Positions 27,920 to 37,195 of a stretch of DNA of 64,000 nt are shown in pieces. The position numbers and the translations under genes were made by a program. Source of the stretch: Clostridium beijerinckii (GTDB lineage Bacteria > Bacillota > Clostridia > Clostridiales > Clostridiaceae); NCBI RefSeq assembly GCF_036699995.1, contig NZ_CP144906.1, forward strand, positions 3,545,001 to 3,609,000, in the 5' to 3' direction. Each line of letters begins with the position of its first letter. The stretch's first letter is position 1. The notes under the pieces are model-generated. The model did no database searches, was not told the origin of the DNA, and saw nothing but the letters and a program-made list of their open reading frames with translations.

Positions 27920-29827
27920 TTATAGAGTTTTATTTTTAACTTCATTATTTATTCTTTCTATTAAATCTTGTAAATTTAATGTCCCCTCATCTCCATTACT
28001 TCTGCTGCGTAATGAGATATTATTTTCTGCTTCTTCCTTTTCTCCAACAATAATAATGTAAGGAACCCTTTCATTTCTAGCTTCTCTTATTTTGTAGCCT
28101 ATCTTTTCATCTTTCTGATCAATTTCAACTCTTATACCTTCTGAGCTTAATTTATCTTTAATCTTTTCTGAATAGCTATTAAATTTATTTGATATAGGAA
28201 GTATTTTTACTTGAACTGGAGAAAGCCATGTTGGAAACTTTCCAGCAAAATGTTCTATTAGTATTCCTATAAATCTTTCGATACTTCCAAATACTACTCT
28301 ATGGATTACTATTGGTCTATGCTTTTCTCCATCACTACCTACATACTCTAATTCAAACCTTTGAGGCAATTGAAAATCTAACTGAATTGTTCCACATTGC
28401 CAAGTTCTGCCTATGCTATCTTCAAGATGAAAATCTATTTTAGGTCCATAAAAAGCTCCGTCACCCTCATTTATTTTATATTCAAGATTTAATTCATCTA
28501 AGGCACCCTTCAATGAACTTTCTGCTAATTCCCATTCTTCATCACTTCCCATTGAATCTTCTGGCCTTGTAGAAAGTTCTAAATTATACTTAAATCCGAA
28601 TTTTGAATACACCTTGTCAATTAAATTAATAACGCCTTTTATTTCTGACTTTATTTGATCTGGTAACATAAATATATGTGCATCATCTTGTGTGAATGCC
28701 CTTACTCTCATAAGACCATGGAGTGCTCCAGAAAGCTCATGTCTATGAACTCGTCCTAATTCTCCAACTCTCATTGGAAAATCTCTATATGAATGTGATT
28801 CTGATTTATAAACTAACATTCCACCTGGGCAATTCATTGGCTTTAATGCAAATTCTTCTTCATCAATTGTTGAAGTATACATATTTTCTCTATAATGATA
28901 CCAATGCCCTGAAGTCTCCCATAGTTTCTTATTAAGCATTATTGGAGTTTCAATTTCAACATAACCATCTTCGTAATGTAATTTTCTCCAAAAATCTATT
29001 AAGGTATTTTTTAATATTACTCCTTTAGGAAGCATAAATGGAAATCCTGGACCTTCTTCTGCAAAAGTAAATAACTTTAATTCTTTTCCTAGTTTCCTAT
29101 GATCTCTTTTCTTTGCTTCTTCTAAATTATGCAAATGTAATTCTAATTCTTTCTTACTAGAAAATGCAACTCCATAAACTCTTTGAAGCATCTTATTTTT
29201 TTCATTTCCTCTCCAATATGCTCCAGCAACGCTTAATAATTTAAATGCTTTAATATACTTTGTTGATGGAATATGAGGACCTCTGCAAAGGTCTATATAA
29301 TCGCCCTGTTTATATAAAGATATCTTTTCAGCTTCAGGAAGATCCTTAATAAGTTCTATTTTATATGTCTCTCCCTTTTCCTCCATTAATTTTATTGCTT
29401 CGTCTCTAGAAATATCGATTCTTTCAAAGCTAAGATTTTCATTTATTATTTTATTCATTTCTGCTTCAATTTTATCTAAATCTTCATTTGATAATGAATT
29501 TTCAATATCAAAATCATAATAAAAACCATTGTTTATTGCAGGTCCTATAGCAAGCTTTGAATCCTTATAAATTCTTTTAACTGCTTGAGCCATAACATGA
29601 GAAGTAGAATGTCTTATAACTTCAACTGCTTTTTCATCATCGTAAGTCAAAATATTTACCTCATCATTATTTTTTAATTTATAATTTAAATCTACTAATG
29701 TCCCATTTACTTCCCCCACTACTGCGACTTTAGCTAAGTTTTTACTAATTGAATTTGCTAAATCATAAATACTAGATTCATCTGCAATTTCTTTTATTGA
29801 TCCATCTTTAAGTTTTATATTTATCAT
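27920..29827 (-). CDS. thrS: Threonyl-tRNA synthetase
   Basis: A 635-residue class II synthetase of normal length. Domains: TGS (1-62), editing domain with HSTSH (H73, H77) and DLCRGPH, catalytic core with motif 2 (RVGELGRVHRHELSGALHGL) and motif 3 (GSIERFIGILIEHF), and C-terminal anticodon-binding domain (PTWLSPVQVKILPIS onward). AGGAGG lies ten bases upstream of the ATG. A T-box leader is upstream, but an unrelated dispersed repeat lies between the T-box terminator and the ribosome binding site. Confidence 0.95.
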   Translation of the reverse strand: MINIKLKDGSIKEIADESSIYDLANSISKNLAKVAVVGEVNGTLVDLNYKLKNNDEVNILTYDDEKAVEVIRHSTSHVMAQAVKRIYKDSKLAIGPAINNGFYYDFDIENSLSNEDLDKIEAEMNKIINENLSFERIDISRDEAIKLMEEKGETYKIELIKDLPEAEKISLYKQGDYIDLCRGPHIPSTKYIKAFKLLSVAGAYWRGNEKNKMLQRVYGVAFSSKKELELHLHNLEEAKKRDHRKLGKELKLFTFAEEGPGFPFMLPKGVILKNTLIDFWRKLHYEDGYVEIETPIMLNKKLWETSGHWYHYRENMYTSTIDEEEFALKPMNCPGGMLVYKSESHSYRDFPMRVGELGRVHRHELSGALHGLMRVRAFTQDDAHIFMLPDQIKSEIKGVINLIDKVYSKFGFKYNLELSTRPEDSMGSDEEWELAESSLKGALDELNLEYKINEGDGAFYGPKIDFHLEDSIGRTWQCGTIQLDFQLPQRFELEYVGSDGEKHRPIVIHRVVFGSIERFIGILIEHFAGKFPTWLSPVQVKILPISNKFNSYSEKIKDKLSSEGIRVEIDQKDEKIGYKIREARNERVPYIIIVGEKEEAENNISLRSRSNGDEGTLNLQDLIERINNEVKNKTL

Positions 29828-29885
29828 AAACTTGTTACCTCCTTCTTTAAGATTTTTTAAGATTCTTTAAAATTTTATTGTATTA

Positions 29886-30010
29886 GATATATCTATAGAT
29901 ATATGTTGCAATTCACAATGCACATTTCACAATTCACAATTACGGATAAAATTCTTGCAATATTTTTAGAATTATGATGAAGAATTATTTTTGCAATATA
30001 TAGGTTAATA
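29886..30010. repeat. Dispersed repeat C, copy 2, inside the thrS leader
   Basis: Same block as 4234-4330 (TGTTGCAATTCACAATGCAC near the left, TTGCAATATTTTTAGA later, TTTTTGCAATATATA at the right). It sits between the thrS start codon and the T-box terminator, lengthening the leader by about 125 bases. An extra CACAATTCACAATT duplication is present compared with copy 1. Confidence 0.75.
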
Positions 30011-30059
30011 CTCGATAACACAACTTCTTCCAAATTGCGTCTCATACTTTTTTAAATTC

Positions 30060-30335
30060 ATATATTTTTGTACAAAAAAAGCACCCGTCCCAAGCCTTGG
30101 GACGAATGCATAATATCCGTGGTTCCACCCAAATTGAATTAAATAAACTCAATTCTTCTCTAAAATTTTTAACGATTTTCACCGATGGCATTTCACAAAA
30201 TCTGCTAATAAACCATAGCTCCAGGGTAGTTTTTCTCATAGTCATATTTAGAAATGCTTACAGTCGGTGACATTTCCTCTCTGAAAACTGTACTCTATAA
30301 TACTTTTCCCTTTCATTGCCTGCGAATATTTAATT
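30060..30335 (-). promoter_or_regulatory. T-box riboswitch leader of thrS
   Basis: Minus-strand T-box motif GGGTGGAACCACGG (30117-30130) is followed by a terminator hairpin with CGTCCCAAG/CTTGGGACG arms (30081-30109) and a run of seven T. Upstream, Stem I contains AGTATTATAG, CAGAGAGGAAATG and ACTACCCTGGAGC; ACT or ACC there is the likely threonine specifier. It would sense uncharged tRNA-Thr. A 67-codon open frame over this RNA is incidental. Confidence 0.85.
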
Positions 30336-30444
30336 ATTAAGAGTTTACGTGCACTTTGCTCTTATTAATAATAAATACTAGCACTTTTGTAGTATCTTGT
30401 AAATAGTTTTTATTACAATTTATTTTTTGATTTATTATTTATGA

Positions 30445-31587
30445 CTAAGCACTTACTGTGATTTTGCTTGCACTTACACCTGAATTAATTAAAATCTGTT
30501 TTAATGCTTGACTCTTTACATAAAATGTAGCCTTTGTACAATCATAGAATGGATTAATTCCTATACCATTAGGCATTTTTTGGTGCGTTGATATGCTTGT
30601 TACGCTATCTGGAATAGTTATGCTGGTTAAATTTGTGCAGCCTTCAAATGCACTTCTTTGTATACTTGTTACACCATTTGGTATTACTATGCTTGTTAAA
30701 CTACTACAACCTTGAAATTCATTCTCGTTTATGATTGTTATACCATTTGGTATTGTTATGCTACTTAAACTGCTACAACCACTAAATGCACTATGGCCTA
30801 TGCTTTTTACACTATCCGGAATTGTTATGTTTGTTAAATTAATACAATTCCTAAATATAGCATCCCCCATATTTGTTACACTATTTGGAATGGTCAAAGT
30901 TGTTAAACCACTACATCCAGCAAATGACTGAGGCCCAATAGACTCCACACCATTTGGAATAATTATGCTTTTTAAACTCTTACACCCACTAAAGGCGTAT
31001 TCATTTATAATTTTCACACCATCAGGAATAGTTATACTTTGTAAATTACTACATCCATTAAATGCATATCTATCTATACGTTTCACACTATTTGGAATAT
31101 CTACGTGTGTTAAGTTACTGCAATTCATACATACTATAGATTCTATACCCGTTGTACTATCTGGTATCGTTATGCTTGTTAAATTTTTGCAGGTAGATGT
31201 CGATGTAAATCGTATACGTTTTACATCAGTACCATCAATTTTATTTGGTATCACGACTGAGCTATCAGAACCAGTATATTCTACTATTGTTCCAGTTGAT
31301 TTATCAAATTTAAAGTTTCCGCTTGTTGTAAGTTCTGTCCATGCACCGCTTTCATTTAGATAACACCCATCAATTGTTGTATCTTTAGCCATGTAGCCTT
31401 TAGAATCAAAATAATACCATTTAGAATTAATTAGCCTCCAGCCTGTAGCCCATGAACTTCCTTCTGTATACCACCAGCCTCTAGGATCACTCTTCCACGC
31501 TGCACTCGCTCCTATTGGATTTAGTGCTAATACTGAAGCTACAAATAATGAACTCGCTATTACTTTTATTAATCTCAAACTCTTCAT
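30445..31587 (-). CDS. Secreted BspA-type leucine-rich repeat protein with cell-wall-binding repeats
   Basis: A 380-residue surface protein. Residues 1-29 are a signal peptide ending ASA; residues 30-90 hold choline-binding-type repeats (GWWYTEGSSWATGWRLINSK, WYYFDSKGYM); residues about 130-350 form around nine BspA/LRR_5 repeats of 23 residues (LTSITIPDSVTSI type). Such proteins sit on the cell wall and bind host or matrix ligands. AGGAGG is about eight bases upstream. The C-terminal FYVKSQALKQILINSGVSAS is recognisable again in a remnant at 57135-57230. Confidence 0.85.
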   Translation of the reverse strand: MKSLRLIKVIASSLFVASVLALNPIGASAAWKSDPRGWWYTEGSSWATGWRLINSKWYYFDSKGYMAKDTTIDGCYLNESGAWTELTTSGNFKFDKSTGTIVEYTGSDSSVVIPNKIDGTDVKRIRFTSTSTCKNLTSITIPDSTTGIESIVCMNCSNLTHVDIPNSVKRIDRYAFNGCSNLQSITIPDGVKIINEYAFSGCKSLKSIIIPNGVESIGPQSFAGCSGLTTLTIPNSVTNMGDAIFRNCINLTNITIPDSVKSIGHSAFSGCSSLSSITIPNGITIINENEFQGCSSLTSIVIPNGVTSIQRSAFEGCTNLTSITIPDSVTSISTHQKMPNGIGINPFYDCTKATFYVKSQALKQILINSGVSASKITVSA

Positions 31588-31725
31588 TCTTTACCCCTCC
31601 TATGTAATTTATCGCATTTAATGGAACAATATATAATTATACCATATTTCTGGTAATGTTTTCATTATTTATTCTGCAAACAACTTAAAATTGATCAATA
31701 AAAAACGTATTTTAGTGGTATAACA

Positions 31726-31806
31726 CATAAAAAAAAATCGTAAATTCAATCTCTTGAATAATACGATTTTACAATTTGTTATTTAATTTTATTGATTCAT
31801 AACTTA
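31726..31806. repeat. Intergenic module type I (terminator half), first of the array
   Basis: Hairpin AAAATCGTA (31734-31742) with TACGATTTT (31762-31770), inner arms ATTCAA/TTGAAT, then TTTATTGATTCATAA and a TGTATTAAC motif ahead of the next gene's stop codon. On the minus strand the hairpin ends in T residues and terminates the upstream unit. This module recurs more than ten times to the right. Confidence 0.8.
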
Positions 31807-31886
31807 AGAAAAATAGTGTATTAACAATATACATCTATTTGTAAACAAATCAAGTTTAACTATCAGATTTCTAATTAATGTTTGCA

Positions 31887-32528
31887 TTAACTATAATAAA
31901 AAACCGCATTATATAATGTTAAAATTTGGCATACCACAAAACTTAATACTATTATTTTCGTAAACTTTACGCATTGATTTTGGGTCAAGTTAAATATCTT
32001 AAATAAATTCTTCTTAACCTTTAAAAATAAAAAGCAAACTAAAATTAAGGAAAACCATATTCCAAATATCAATACATAAATATGAGGTATCCCATAAGTT
32101 ACAATATTAGCAACATCGCCCCTTAAGAATATATTACGGATTATAAAATAATTAAAGAATTCATTTGTATTCCAAAATAAAAACAAGTATAAAACATAAC
32201 ATATAAACTTGTTGAGATTTCTATAAAAGAATATTAACAATATGATTATACTTACAGCAAAAATAAAATTTACAATCAAACCTGCTGCTGATATTAATAT
32301 TGCTTTATATTGTATTAATTTTGACACCTTATTATAATCAACATTTTCACTTATTCCAAACATAAAAATTTTTGTACTATAATTAAGATCAAATGGATTG
32401 TTTTTAATAGCAAAAAAATATGCTGTGATTGAATGACCTAATTCATGTGACAAAGTTGTTAAACATGAAGTTATATACACAAGTATATATGGAATTATAT
32501 ATATAATAATCTTTTTAAATCTTTCCAT
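31887..32528 (-). CDS. Membrane metallopeptidase-like protein (M50-type)
   Basis: A 213-residue integral membrane protein with about five helices. The first helix region contains SHELGH (HExxH), and a later NIFLRGDVANIV segment resembles the conserved second motif of site-2-protease-like enzymes. The length is short and a typical GxxxN/D-PG motif is not obvious, so it could be a distant or inactive relative. AAGGAG lies four bases before the ATG. It is a single-gene unit between two type I modules. Confidence 0.65.
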   Translation of the reverse strand: MERFKKIIIYIIPYILVYITSCLTTLSHELGHSITAYFFAIKNNPFDLNYSTKIFMFGISENVDYNKVSKLIQYKAILISAAGLIVNFIFAVSIIILLIFFYRNLNKFICYVLYLFLFWNTNEFFNYFIIRNIFLRGDVANIVTYGIPHIYVLIFGIWFSLILVCFLFLKVKKNLFKIFNLTQNQCVKFTKIIVLSFVVCQILTLYNAVFYYS

Positions 32529-32549
32529 TTTTACTCCTTATAAACTTAT

Positions 32550-32748
32550 TACTTTAGTTGCTATTAAATCCCATTATATCTAAAGTATAACACATTGTGT
32601 AAACATCATATTATTAAATTTTCAAAGAATATTTTTTATTAGTTGTTACGTCAATTCTACAAATCGTGCACTAAAAAATCGTAAATTCAATCTCTTGAAT
32701 AATACGATTTTACAATTTGCTATTCATTTTTATTGATACATAACTAAT
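32550..32748. repeat. Intergenic module type I
   Basis: Promoter half 32585-32660 (TGTGTAAACATCATATTATT, TTTTCAAAGAATATT, reading as a promoter on the minus strand), then terminator hairpin TCGTAAATTCAA / TTGAATAATACGA (32676-32710) and the TTTATTGATACATAA tail. Confidence 0.75.
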
Positions 32749-32816
32749 GAAAGTTGCGAATTAAGGGTAGAAACTAATTAATTTTAACCTTATGTATTTT
32801 TATTAATAATAACAGT

Positions 32817-33575
32817 TTATAAGATGATCCCAGCATAATTTACAAACTTCTGAATTCTGTCTTTCAAGAAACCATTCTGAATTCTTTTTAATATTTCTTT
32901 GGCTTTTTCCTGCTCTCCATAATTGTAATAAAGGTATGCCACCTCGTACATCATTGCTTCATCAGCACAATTGTTAGGTTCATCATTATTAATATGCTCT
33001 AATAATTCTTCAGCACTTGGAATTGTATTAAAAAATTTAATTATTACATTTTCAATATCAGAAGCAACAACCTCGTTGAATCCTTCACCAGTCTGTTTAT
33101 TATATCTACTATCTAGTTTATCTTTTAATAACTCCTCTTTTTCATCTTTTCTAGTCTCAGTTAGGGAAACTGCAATCAATCTGCTGTTCCATAAATCTAA
33201 CATATAGGGTGGGTAATGAAAATTACACAAACCATTTTCCCATCCAATAAGTGAATCAGATTCTATATCAAATATTGTTGCCTCCCATTTCTTATCATAC
33301 TTTTTACCTATAGAATCGTAAAATGAAGGCATAGCTATACATACCTGTAACCAAAACCTGGCATGAACTCTACTATTGTCTCTTGAAAATTTAACATTGC
33401 ATACTTCTGTAAGACCATCACGCTTACGATAAAAAGTCTTTCAATTTTTTCTGAACCCTTTCTCTTTAAAACCTGGTACAATAACATTATCAAAGGTTTC
33501 ATGGAGCATTTGTGCATAATTATACTTTTCAGAAAGACTGTCAAGATAAGGGCTGCCATAAGAAAAATTATCCAT
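32817..33575 (-). pseudogene. DUF4304-like gene with one in-frame stop
   Basis: A single reading frame of 253 codons from ATG 33575 (MDNFSYGSPYLDSLSEKYNY) to 32817 is interrupted only by TGA at codon 45 (33441-33443), between GFKEKGFRKN and KTFYRKRDGL. DUF4304 proteins have a GFxKxG..FYR pattern here, so the stop probably replaces a tryptophan codon (TGG). The downstream part stays open for 208 codons and could be translated from ATG 33332. Whether the stop is a mutation or a sequence error cannot be told from one read. Confidence 0.7.
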
Positions 33576-33624
33576 ATTTAATCACTCTCCATCTAAAGTA
33601 TATACCTTGACTTTGTTGAACAAT

Positions 33625-33735
33625 AATTTACTATTACGTTTTATTTTAGTATTGTGTATCAAAAAAATCGCAAATTCAATCTATTGAATAATACGATTTT
33701 ACAATATGTTATTTAATTTTATTGATTCATGATAT
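33625..33735. repeat. Intergenic module type I
   Basis: Core AATTTACTATTA (33625-33636), followed by CGTTTTATTTTAGTATTGTG, then hairpin TCGCAAATTCAA / TTGAATAATACGA and the TTTATTGATTCATGA tail. Confidence 0.75.
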
Positions 33736-33866
33736 AAGAATGTTATGAATTACCTCAACGATAAATTGAAATTTGTTTGTTCTATAGGCTTTCAGCAAAT
33801 CTACATTTCTTACTTGTTGATAGAAATCTTAACTATATTAAATAATTGTTGTATACATAATTTATC

Positions 33867-34316
33867 TTAATAACATAAATTATCGGCAAAATATTTTATA
33901 CACTCTTTAACATCTTTACGTATCTTCATATTTTGATTAATAAATATTACAAATGATTCTATTTTCTCCTCTATAATGCACTCGATAGCCTGTGGTACAC
34001 AGTTTTGATGTTCCATTTGATAGGCAAGACTACATAATACACATACTATATCTGATAATAAAGCCCACATATATGATTCTTCTTCAGTTATCCCTTTACA
34101 ATAAGCAAATTCTACTATATCGTATCCATCTGCTGAATCAACAGTTTCATATATATCATCAGCAGTAATTTCATTATTTGTTATCCACTCTTTGCATATA
34201 CCAATTACCCGTTGTCCTTCTATATAAAACTCTTTATTCTTCACATTATCATGATAGGCATTTAAAAGACTTTCTCCATTAGTTAATAGCATATCATATT
34301 GTTCTACTAAAGTCAT
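33867..34316 (-). CDS. Uncharacterised 149-aa acidic protein
   Basis: A soluble, acidic, helical protein beginning MTLVEQYDMLLTNGESLLNA. It contains several cysteines in a hydrophobic helix (SDIVCVLCSLAYQMEHQNCV). The overall shape recalls small immunity proteins of polymorphic toxin systems (Imm6 was considered), but I cannot confirm a family and no toxin gene is adjacent. ATG 34316 with AGGAG about 12 bases upstream is preferred over the earlier in-frame start. Single-gene unit between array modules. Confidence 0.5.
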   Translation of the reverse strand: MTLVEQYDMLLTNGESLLNAYHDNVKNKEFYIEGQRVIGICKEWITNNEITADDIYETVDSADGYDIVEFAYCKGITEEESYMWALLSDIVCVLCSLAYQMEHQNCVPQAIECIIEEKIESFVIFINQNMKIRKDVKECIKYFADNLCY

Positions 34317-34437
34317 ATTGTTGTTTCTCCTCTCTTTATTTTTGATGTGTTTAATAATATGATTCAAATATTCTTGTGATTTCCTTTGGTAAATCTGTTC
34401 TACACTACAAATTTATAATTTATTTACTAATACACAA

Positions 34438-34630
34438 TAAATTACTATTCTATATTAATTATAGCATATTTTGTAAAATCGCATTATTTAATTTTCAAAG
34501 AACATTTTCATAATTTACTTCGTTAAATCTACATATTGCGTAATATAATAGAATTCCGCATTAAAAAAATCGTAAATCCAATCTTGAATAATACGATTTT
34601 ACGATTTGCTATTTATTTTTATTAATTCAT
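34438..34630. repeat. Intergenic module type I
   Basis: Core variant AAATTACTATTC, promoter half ATTATAGCATATTTTGTAAA and TTTTCAAAGAACATTTTC, then hairpin ATCGTAAATCCAATCTTG / AATAATACGAT. The part from 34546 rightward belongs to the duplicated unit. Confidence 0.75.
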
Positions 34631-35117
34631 AATTTTATGAAGATTGTGTATTAAACAAAAATAGTATTACATATTCTTTAGTAGCGTTACTTATGTTAAT
34701 ATTTTACAATTACAAATATTAACATAAGTATTGATATAACTAATCCTATGATTCCGACCATACGATTATATTTTATTACCTCGTCACTTGGTTCAAGGTT
34801 TTCATTTTTAAATTGCCACTTCTTACCAAATAATGCACTTTCTCTTGGGTAAAATATTGTATATAACATCACACATGCAATTGGTATAAAAAGAATTACT
34901 GCAATAAATATAGTAGCAAATTTCATCTCTATCCCCCATTTTCATTTTCAATTTATTCCATCATTTTACACACCTTTTAGTTTTTTTGCTCTATAACATT
35001 TCTGTTTTAGTTACTTCAACTATTTTACTATTATGAATCAATTATAGCATATTTTGTAAAATCTACATTATTCAATTTTCAAAGAACATTTTTATAATTT
35101 ACTACGTCAAATCTACA
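34546..35117. repeat. Duplicated cassette unit, copy 1 (572 bp)
   Basis: This segment matches 59196-59767 in the same orientation with one difference seen (A at 35070, G at 59720). It contains a type I terminator hairpin, the DUF6199-like gene, the core TTTTACTATTA and the next promoter half, and it ends at AATCTACA. Sequence outside both ends differs between the two loci. Confidence 0.95.
34696..34926 (-). CDS. DUF6199-like small membrane protein (copy 1)
   Basis: A 76-residue protein with two predicted membrane helices (residues 2-22 and 56-75) and a polar loop FYPRESALFGKKWQFKNENLEPSDEVIKYNR between them, of which the EPSDE...NRMVG pattern suggests DUF6199. Function unknown. GGGGGATAGAG precedes the ATG. 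The gene is identical at the protein level to the copy at 59346-59576 and lies inside a 572-bp duplicated unit. Confidence 0.75.
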   Translation of the reverse strand: MKFATIFIAVILFIPIACVMLYTIFYPRESALFGKKWQFKNENLEPSDEVIKYNRMVGIIGLVISILMLIFVIVKY

Positions 35118-35275
35118 AATTGCTCACTAAAAACTCATAAATTCAATCTAATAAATAATACGATTTTACAGTCTGTTATTTAATTTTATTGATTCATAAT
35201 TTATTAGTATTGTGAAGTACTATACATAAAAAATATCACATTATCTATCTATTACTATGATAATGTGATATTTAA
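35023..35275. repeat. Intergenic module type I plus nitroreductase terminator
   Basis: Core TTTTACTATTA, promoter half, then hairpin TCATAAATTCAATC...TACGATTTTACAG. Bases 35098-35203 are identical to 47876-47981 although different genes flank each. A second hairpin, AAATATCACATTATC / GATAATGTGATATTT (35230-35273), directly follows the nitroreductase gene on the minus strand. This accounts for the gene-free stretch 34927-35311. Confidence 0.8.
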
Positions 35276-35311
35276 ATACGTTATTAAATTTTAAACAATA
35301 AATAAATCTTT

Positions 35312-35875
35312 TTAATCAAAAATAATTCTATTTTCTTTCCTTGGCTGTGGTTTACCATTTTTAGATATGTAACCAAGAGGAATTATACTATGACATTTAT
35401 AAGTACTATCTAATCCCCATTTTTCCTTACTTTTCTTACCTAATTCAGTTTCAAATGTTTTTTCTCCTCTTGAAATACAAACAGAACCAATATTTATTTC
35501 TGCTGCTTCAAGCATAATATTTTGACTTGCAACACAACAGTCATGAATTGCATAAGGATAATTATCTGGTGCAAATAAATAAATTACTACAGGAGCTTTA
35601 TAAAAAGCACTTTTAATACTATCATCATCAGCAATACTTCCACTTGATTTATCGTTTCTCCTTGCAGCTCCGAAAAGTTCTCTATTTATCTTTCCCAATT
35701 CATCATTTAATCTCTTATCTTGAACTACAACAAATTTTACCGCTTGTAGATTTCCTGCACACGGCGCCCATAAACCAGCCTCTAAAATTTTCTCTAACTC
35801 CTCTTTTTTTATCTGTTCTTCTTTAAAAAATCTTATAGATCTTCTTTCTTTTATAACTTCTAAAACTGTCTTCAT
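35312..35875 (-). CDS. Nitroreductase-family FMN protein
   Basis: A 187-residue oxidoreductase. The FMN-binding opening IKERRSIRFFKEEQI and the second motif LWAPCAGNLQAVKFVVVQD are clear, as is the AINIGSVCISRG-type segment (EINIGSVCISRGEKTFETEL). These enzymes reduce nitro compounds, quinones or flavins with NAD(P)H. AAGGAG lies ten bases upstream. Directly upstream on the same strand is a truncated HxlR-type regulator, a common partner of redox genes. Confidence 0.8.
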   Translation of the reverse strand: MKTVLEVIKERRSIRFFKEEQIKKEELEKILEAGLWAPCAGNLQAVKFVVVQDKRLNDELGKINRELFGAARRNDKSSGSIADDDSIKSAFYKAPVVIYLFAPDNYPYAIHDCCVASQNIMLEAAEINIGSVCISRGEKTFETELGKKSKEKWGLDSTYKCHSIIPLGYISKNGKPQPRKENRIIFD

Positions 35876-35960
35876 ATAATATCAGCTCCTTCATAAAACT
35901 ATTATATAACGACTTTTTTTATATGAACAGTACGCACAAAAAAGTCTCTATAATCGCTCT

Positions 35961-36101
35961 TTATACAAATGTCCCCATTGCTTCACTGTTTCGCTTTGGT
36001 CCATCTATTAAATCTCTTATAATTAATAGTTTCCACTTACTGCCCAATATCTGTACAGTTGTGGCAACATCACAAACAGGCATATCTTCTTTCTTTATCA
36101 T
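35961..36101 (-). pseudogene. Truncated HxlR-type regulator (46 codons)
   Basis: The frame reads MIKKEDMPVCDVATTVQILG then SKWKLLIIRDLIDGPKRNSE and stops soon after. This is the N-terminal half of the HxlR winged helix (C...GxKWxLLIIRDL..GPKR); the recognition helix and the rest are missing. GGAGG lies eight bases before the ATG. A plus-strand open frame over the same bases is incidental. Confidence 0.7.
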
Positions 36102-36149
36102 AACCTTAGCCTCCGTAATATCTATTAAATAAACTTTCTTTTGTTTAAT

Positions 36150-36290
36150 AAATATTATAACAGATTTTTAAATATCACATCATTCAGTTTTCAAAGAACA
36201 TATTTTATTTACTTCACAAATCTACATTATACATATTTATTTAATAATTCCACATGATAAATTTAATTACTTACTTGTATAACACTCGAA
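36150..36290. repeat. Type I promoter half
   Basis: Contains TATTATAACAG and TTCAGTTTTCAAAGAACAT as in other modules, reading leftward toward the HxlR remnant, followed on the right by unrelated sequence before the plus-strand gene at 36312. Confidence 0.55.
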
Positions 36291-36311
36291 TTATGAAAGG
36301 TGGATACCCAA

Positions 36312-36629
36312 ATGAAAAAATCTATTATTGTATTTTCTATTTTTCTATTTATATCATTTAGCATGAATTCAATAACTTCTGTCGCTCAAACTAATACTTT
36401 TTCTGAGGGGATTTATAGTATTGAGGATTTAAAATTACTTCCAAATGTTCCGTATAAAGTTCGAAATGTTTCTGGTGGTAGGACTTTTATCACCATACTT
36501 AATGAAGATCTGATAATGGAACAATCTATACGCTTTGAGCCAAACTCATTGCAATATATCTTAAATCCTATGCAATATGGTTATAAAATCATAATAGCTG
36601 GTAGTGGTCAATTATCTTTTACATCTTAA
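36312..36629 (+). CDS. Small secreted protein, 105 aa
   Basis: Starts MKKSIIVFSIFLFISFSMNS, a signal peptide probably cut near SVAQ (residue 29). The mature part is short and beta-rich (YKVRNVSGGRTFITILNEDL, YGYKIIIAGSGQLSFTS). No family is recognised. AAAGGTGG is about seven bases before the ATG. It is one of the few plus-strand genes in the array. A related C-terminal fragment may be present at 38055-38186. Confidence 0.6.
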   Translation: MKKSIIVFSIFLFISFSMNSITSVAQTNTFSEGIYSIEDLKLLPNVPYKVRNVSGGRTFITILNEDLIMEQSIRFEPNSLQYILNPMQYGYKIIIAGSGQLSFTS

Positions 36630-37165
36630 ATTTCAAAATTCCCAAACTACTTAGCATATTAGTTTGAATTGAATTGTTTGAATACTTATTTAAAAATTAT
36701 ATTAATATTTTGAATTATATGAAGTTAACCTTCATATAATAAAAGGAAACCTCTTGGTTGTTATTTTTATCTTTTAGTTACTCTTTATTTATAAGTCTTT
36801 ACACTTTTGTCCATTAATTTTTGAGTTCCTTATTTTTAGGGAGCTTTTATTATTTTTATCATGAATAATTTCATAAAATACTCATAAACTAAGAATGTCT
36901 CCATAATCAGATTAGTACTCCATTTTCAATCCATTTAATATGGGAATATGATATTTTAATTACGTATTATTTAAGATATATTAACGTGTAATCTAATACC
37001 CCTCAAATATTAATTATCACATACATATACGCCCCTTTATTGGGGCATTTTTTGTACCCATTTTTTAGTATTGTGCAGTACTTAAATAAAAAAATACCGC
37101 AAATTCATTTTTATTGAATAATGCGGTATTTTTTCTATTCTTTATTTTTATTACTCCATAAATAA
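36630..37165. terminator. Gene-free stretch with terminators and a type I module
   Basis: GCCCCTTTATTGGGGC followed by ATTTTTT (37031-37053) is a strong terminator. At 37086-37133 a type I hairpin variant, ATACCGCAAATTCA / TGAATAATGCGGTAT, shows paired changes from the TCGTA/TACGA form. The remainder (36640-37020) is AT-rich and shows no gene. Confidence 0.7.
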
Positions 37166-37195
37166 TGTAATCAAGACATGACTATCTAGATATAT

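Noticed and set aside
30042..30245. 67-codon reading frame over the thrS leader
   Set aside because: It overlaps the T-box RNA and has no start signal.
33867..34316. Imm6-type immunity protein with a nearby toxin
   Set aside because: No toxin gene or delivery domain is adjacent and the family match could not be confirmed.
35923..36132. 69-codon plus-strand frame
   Set aside because: The opposite strand encodes a clear HxlR-type fragment with a ribosome binding site.
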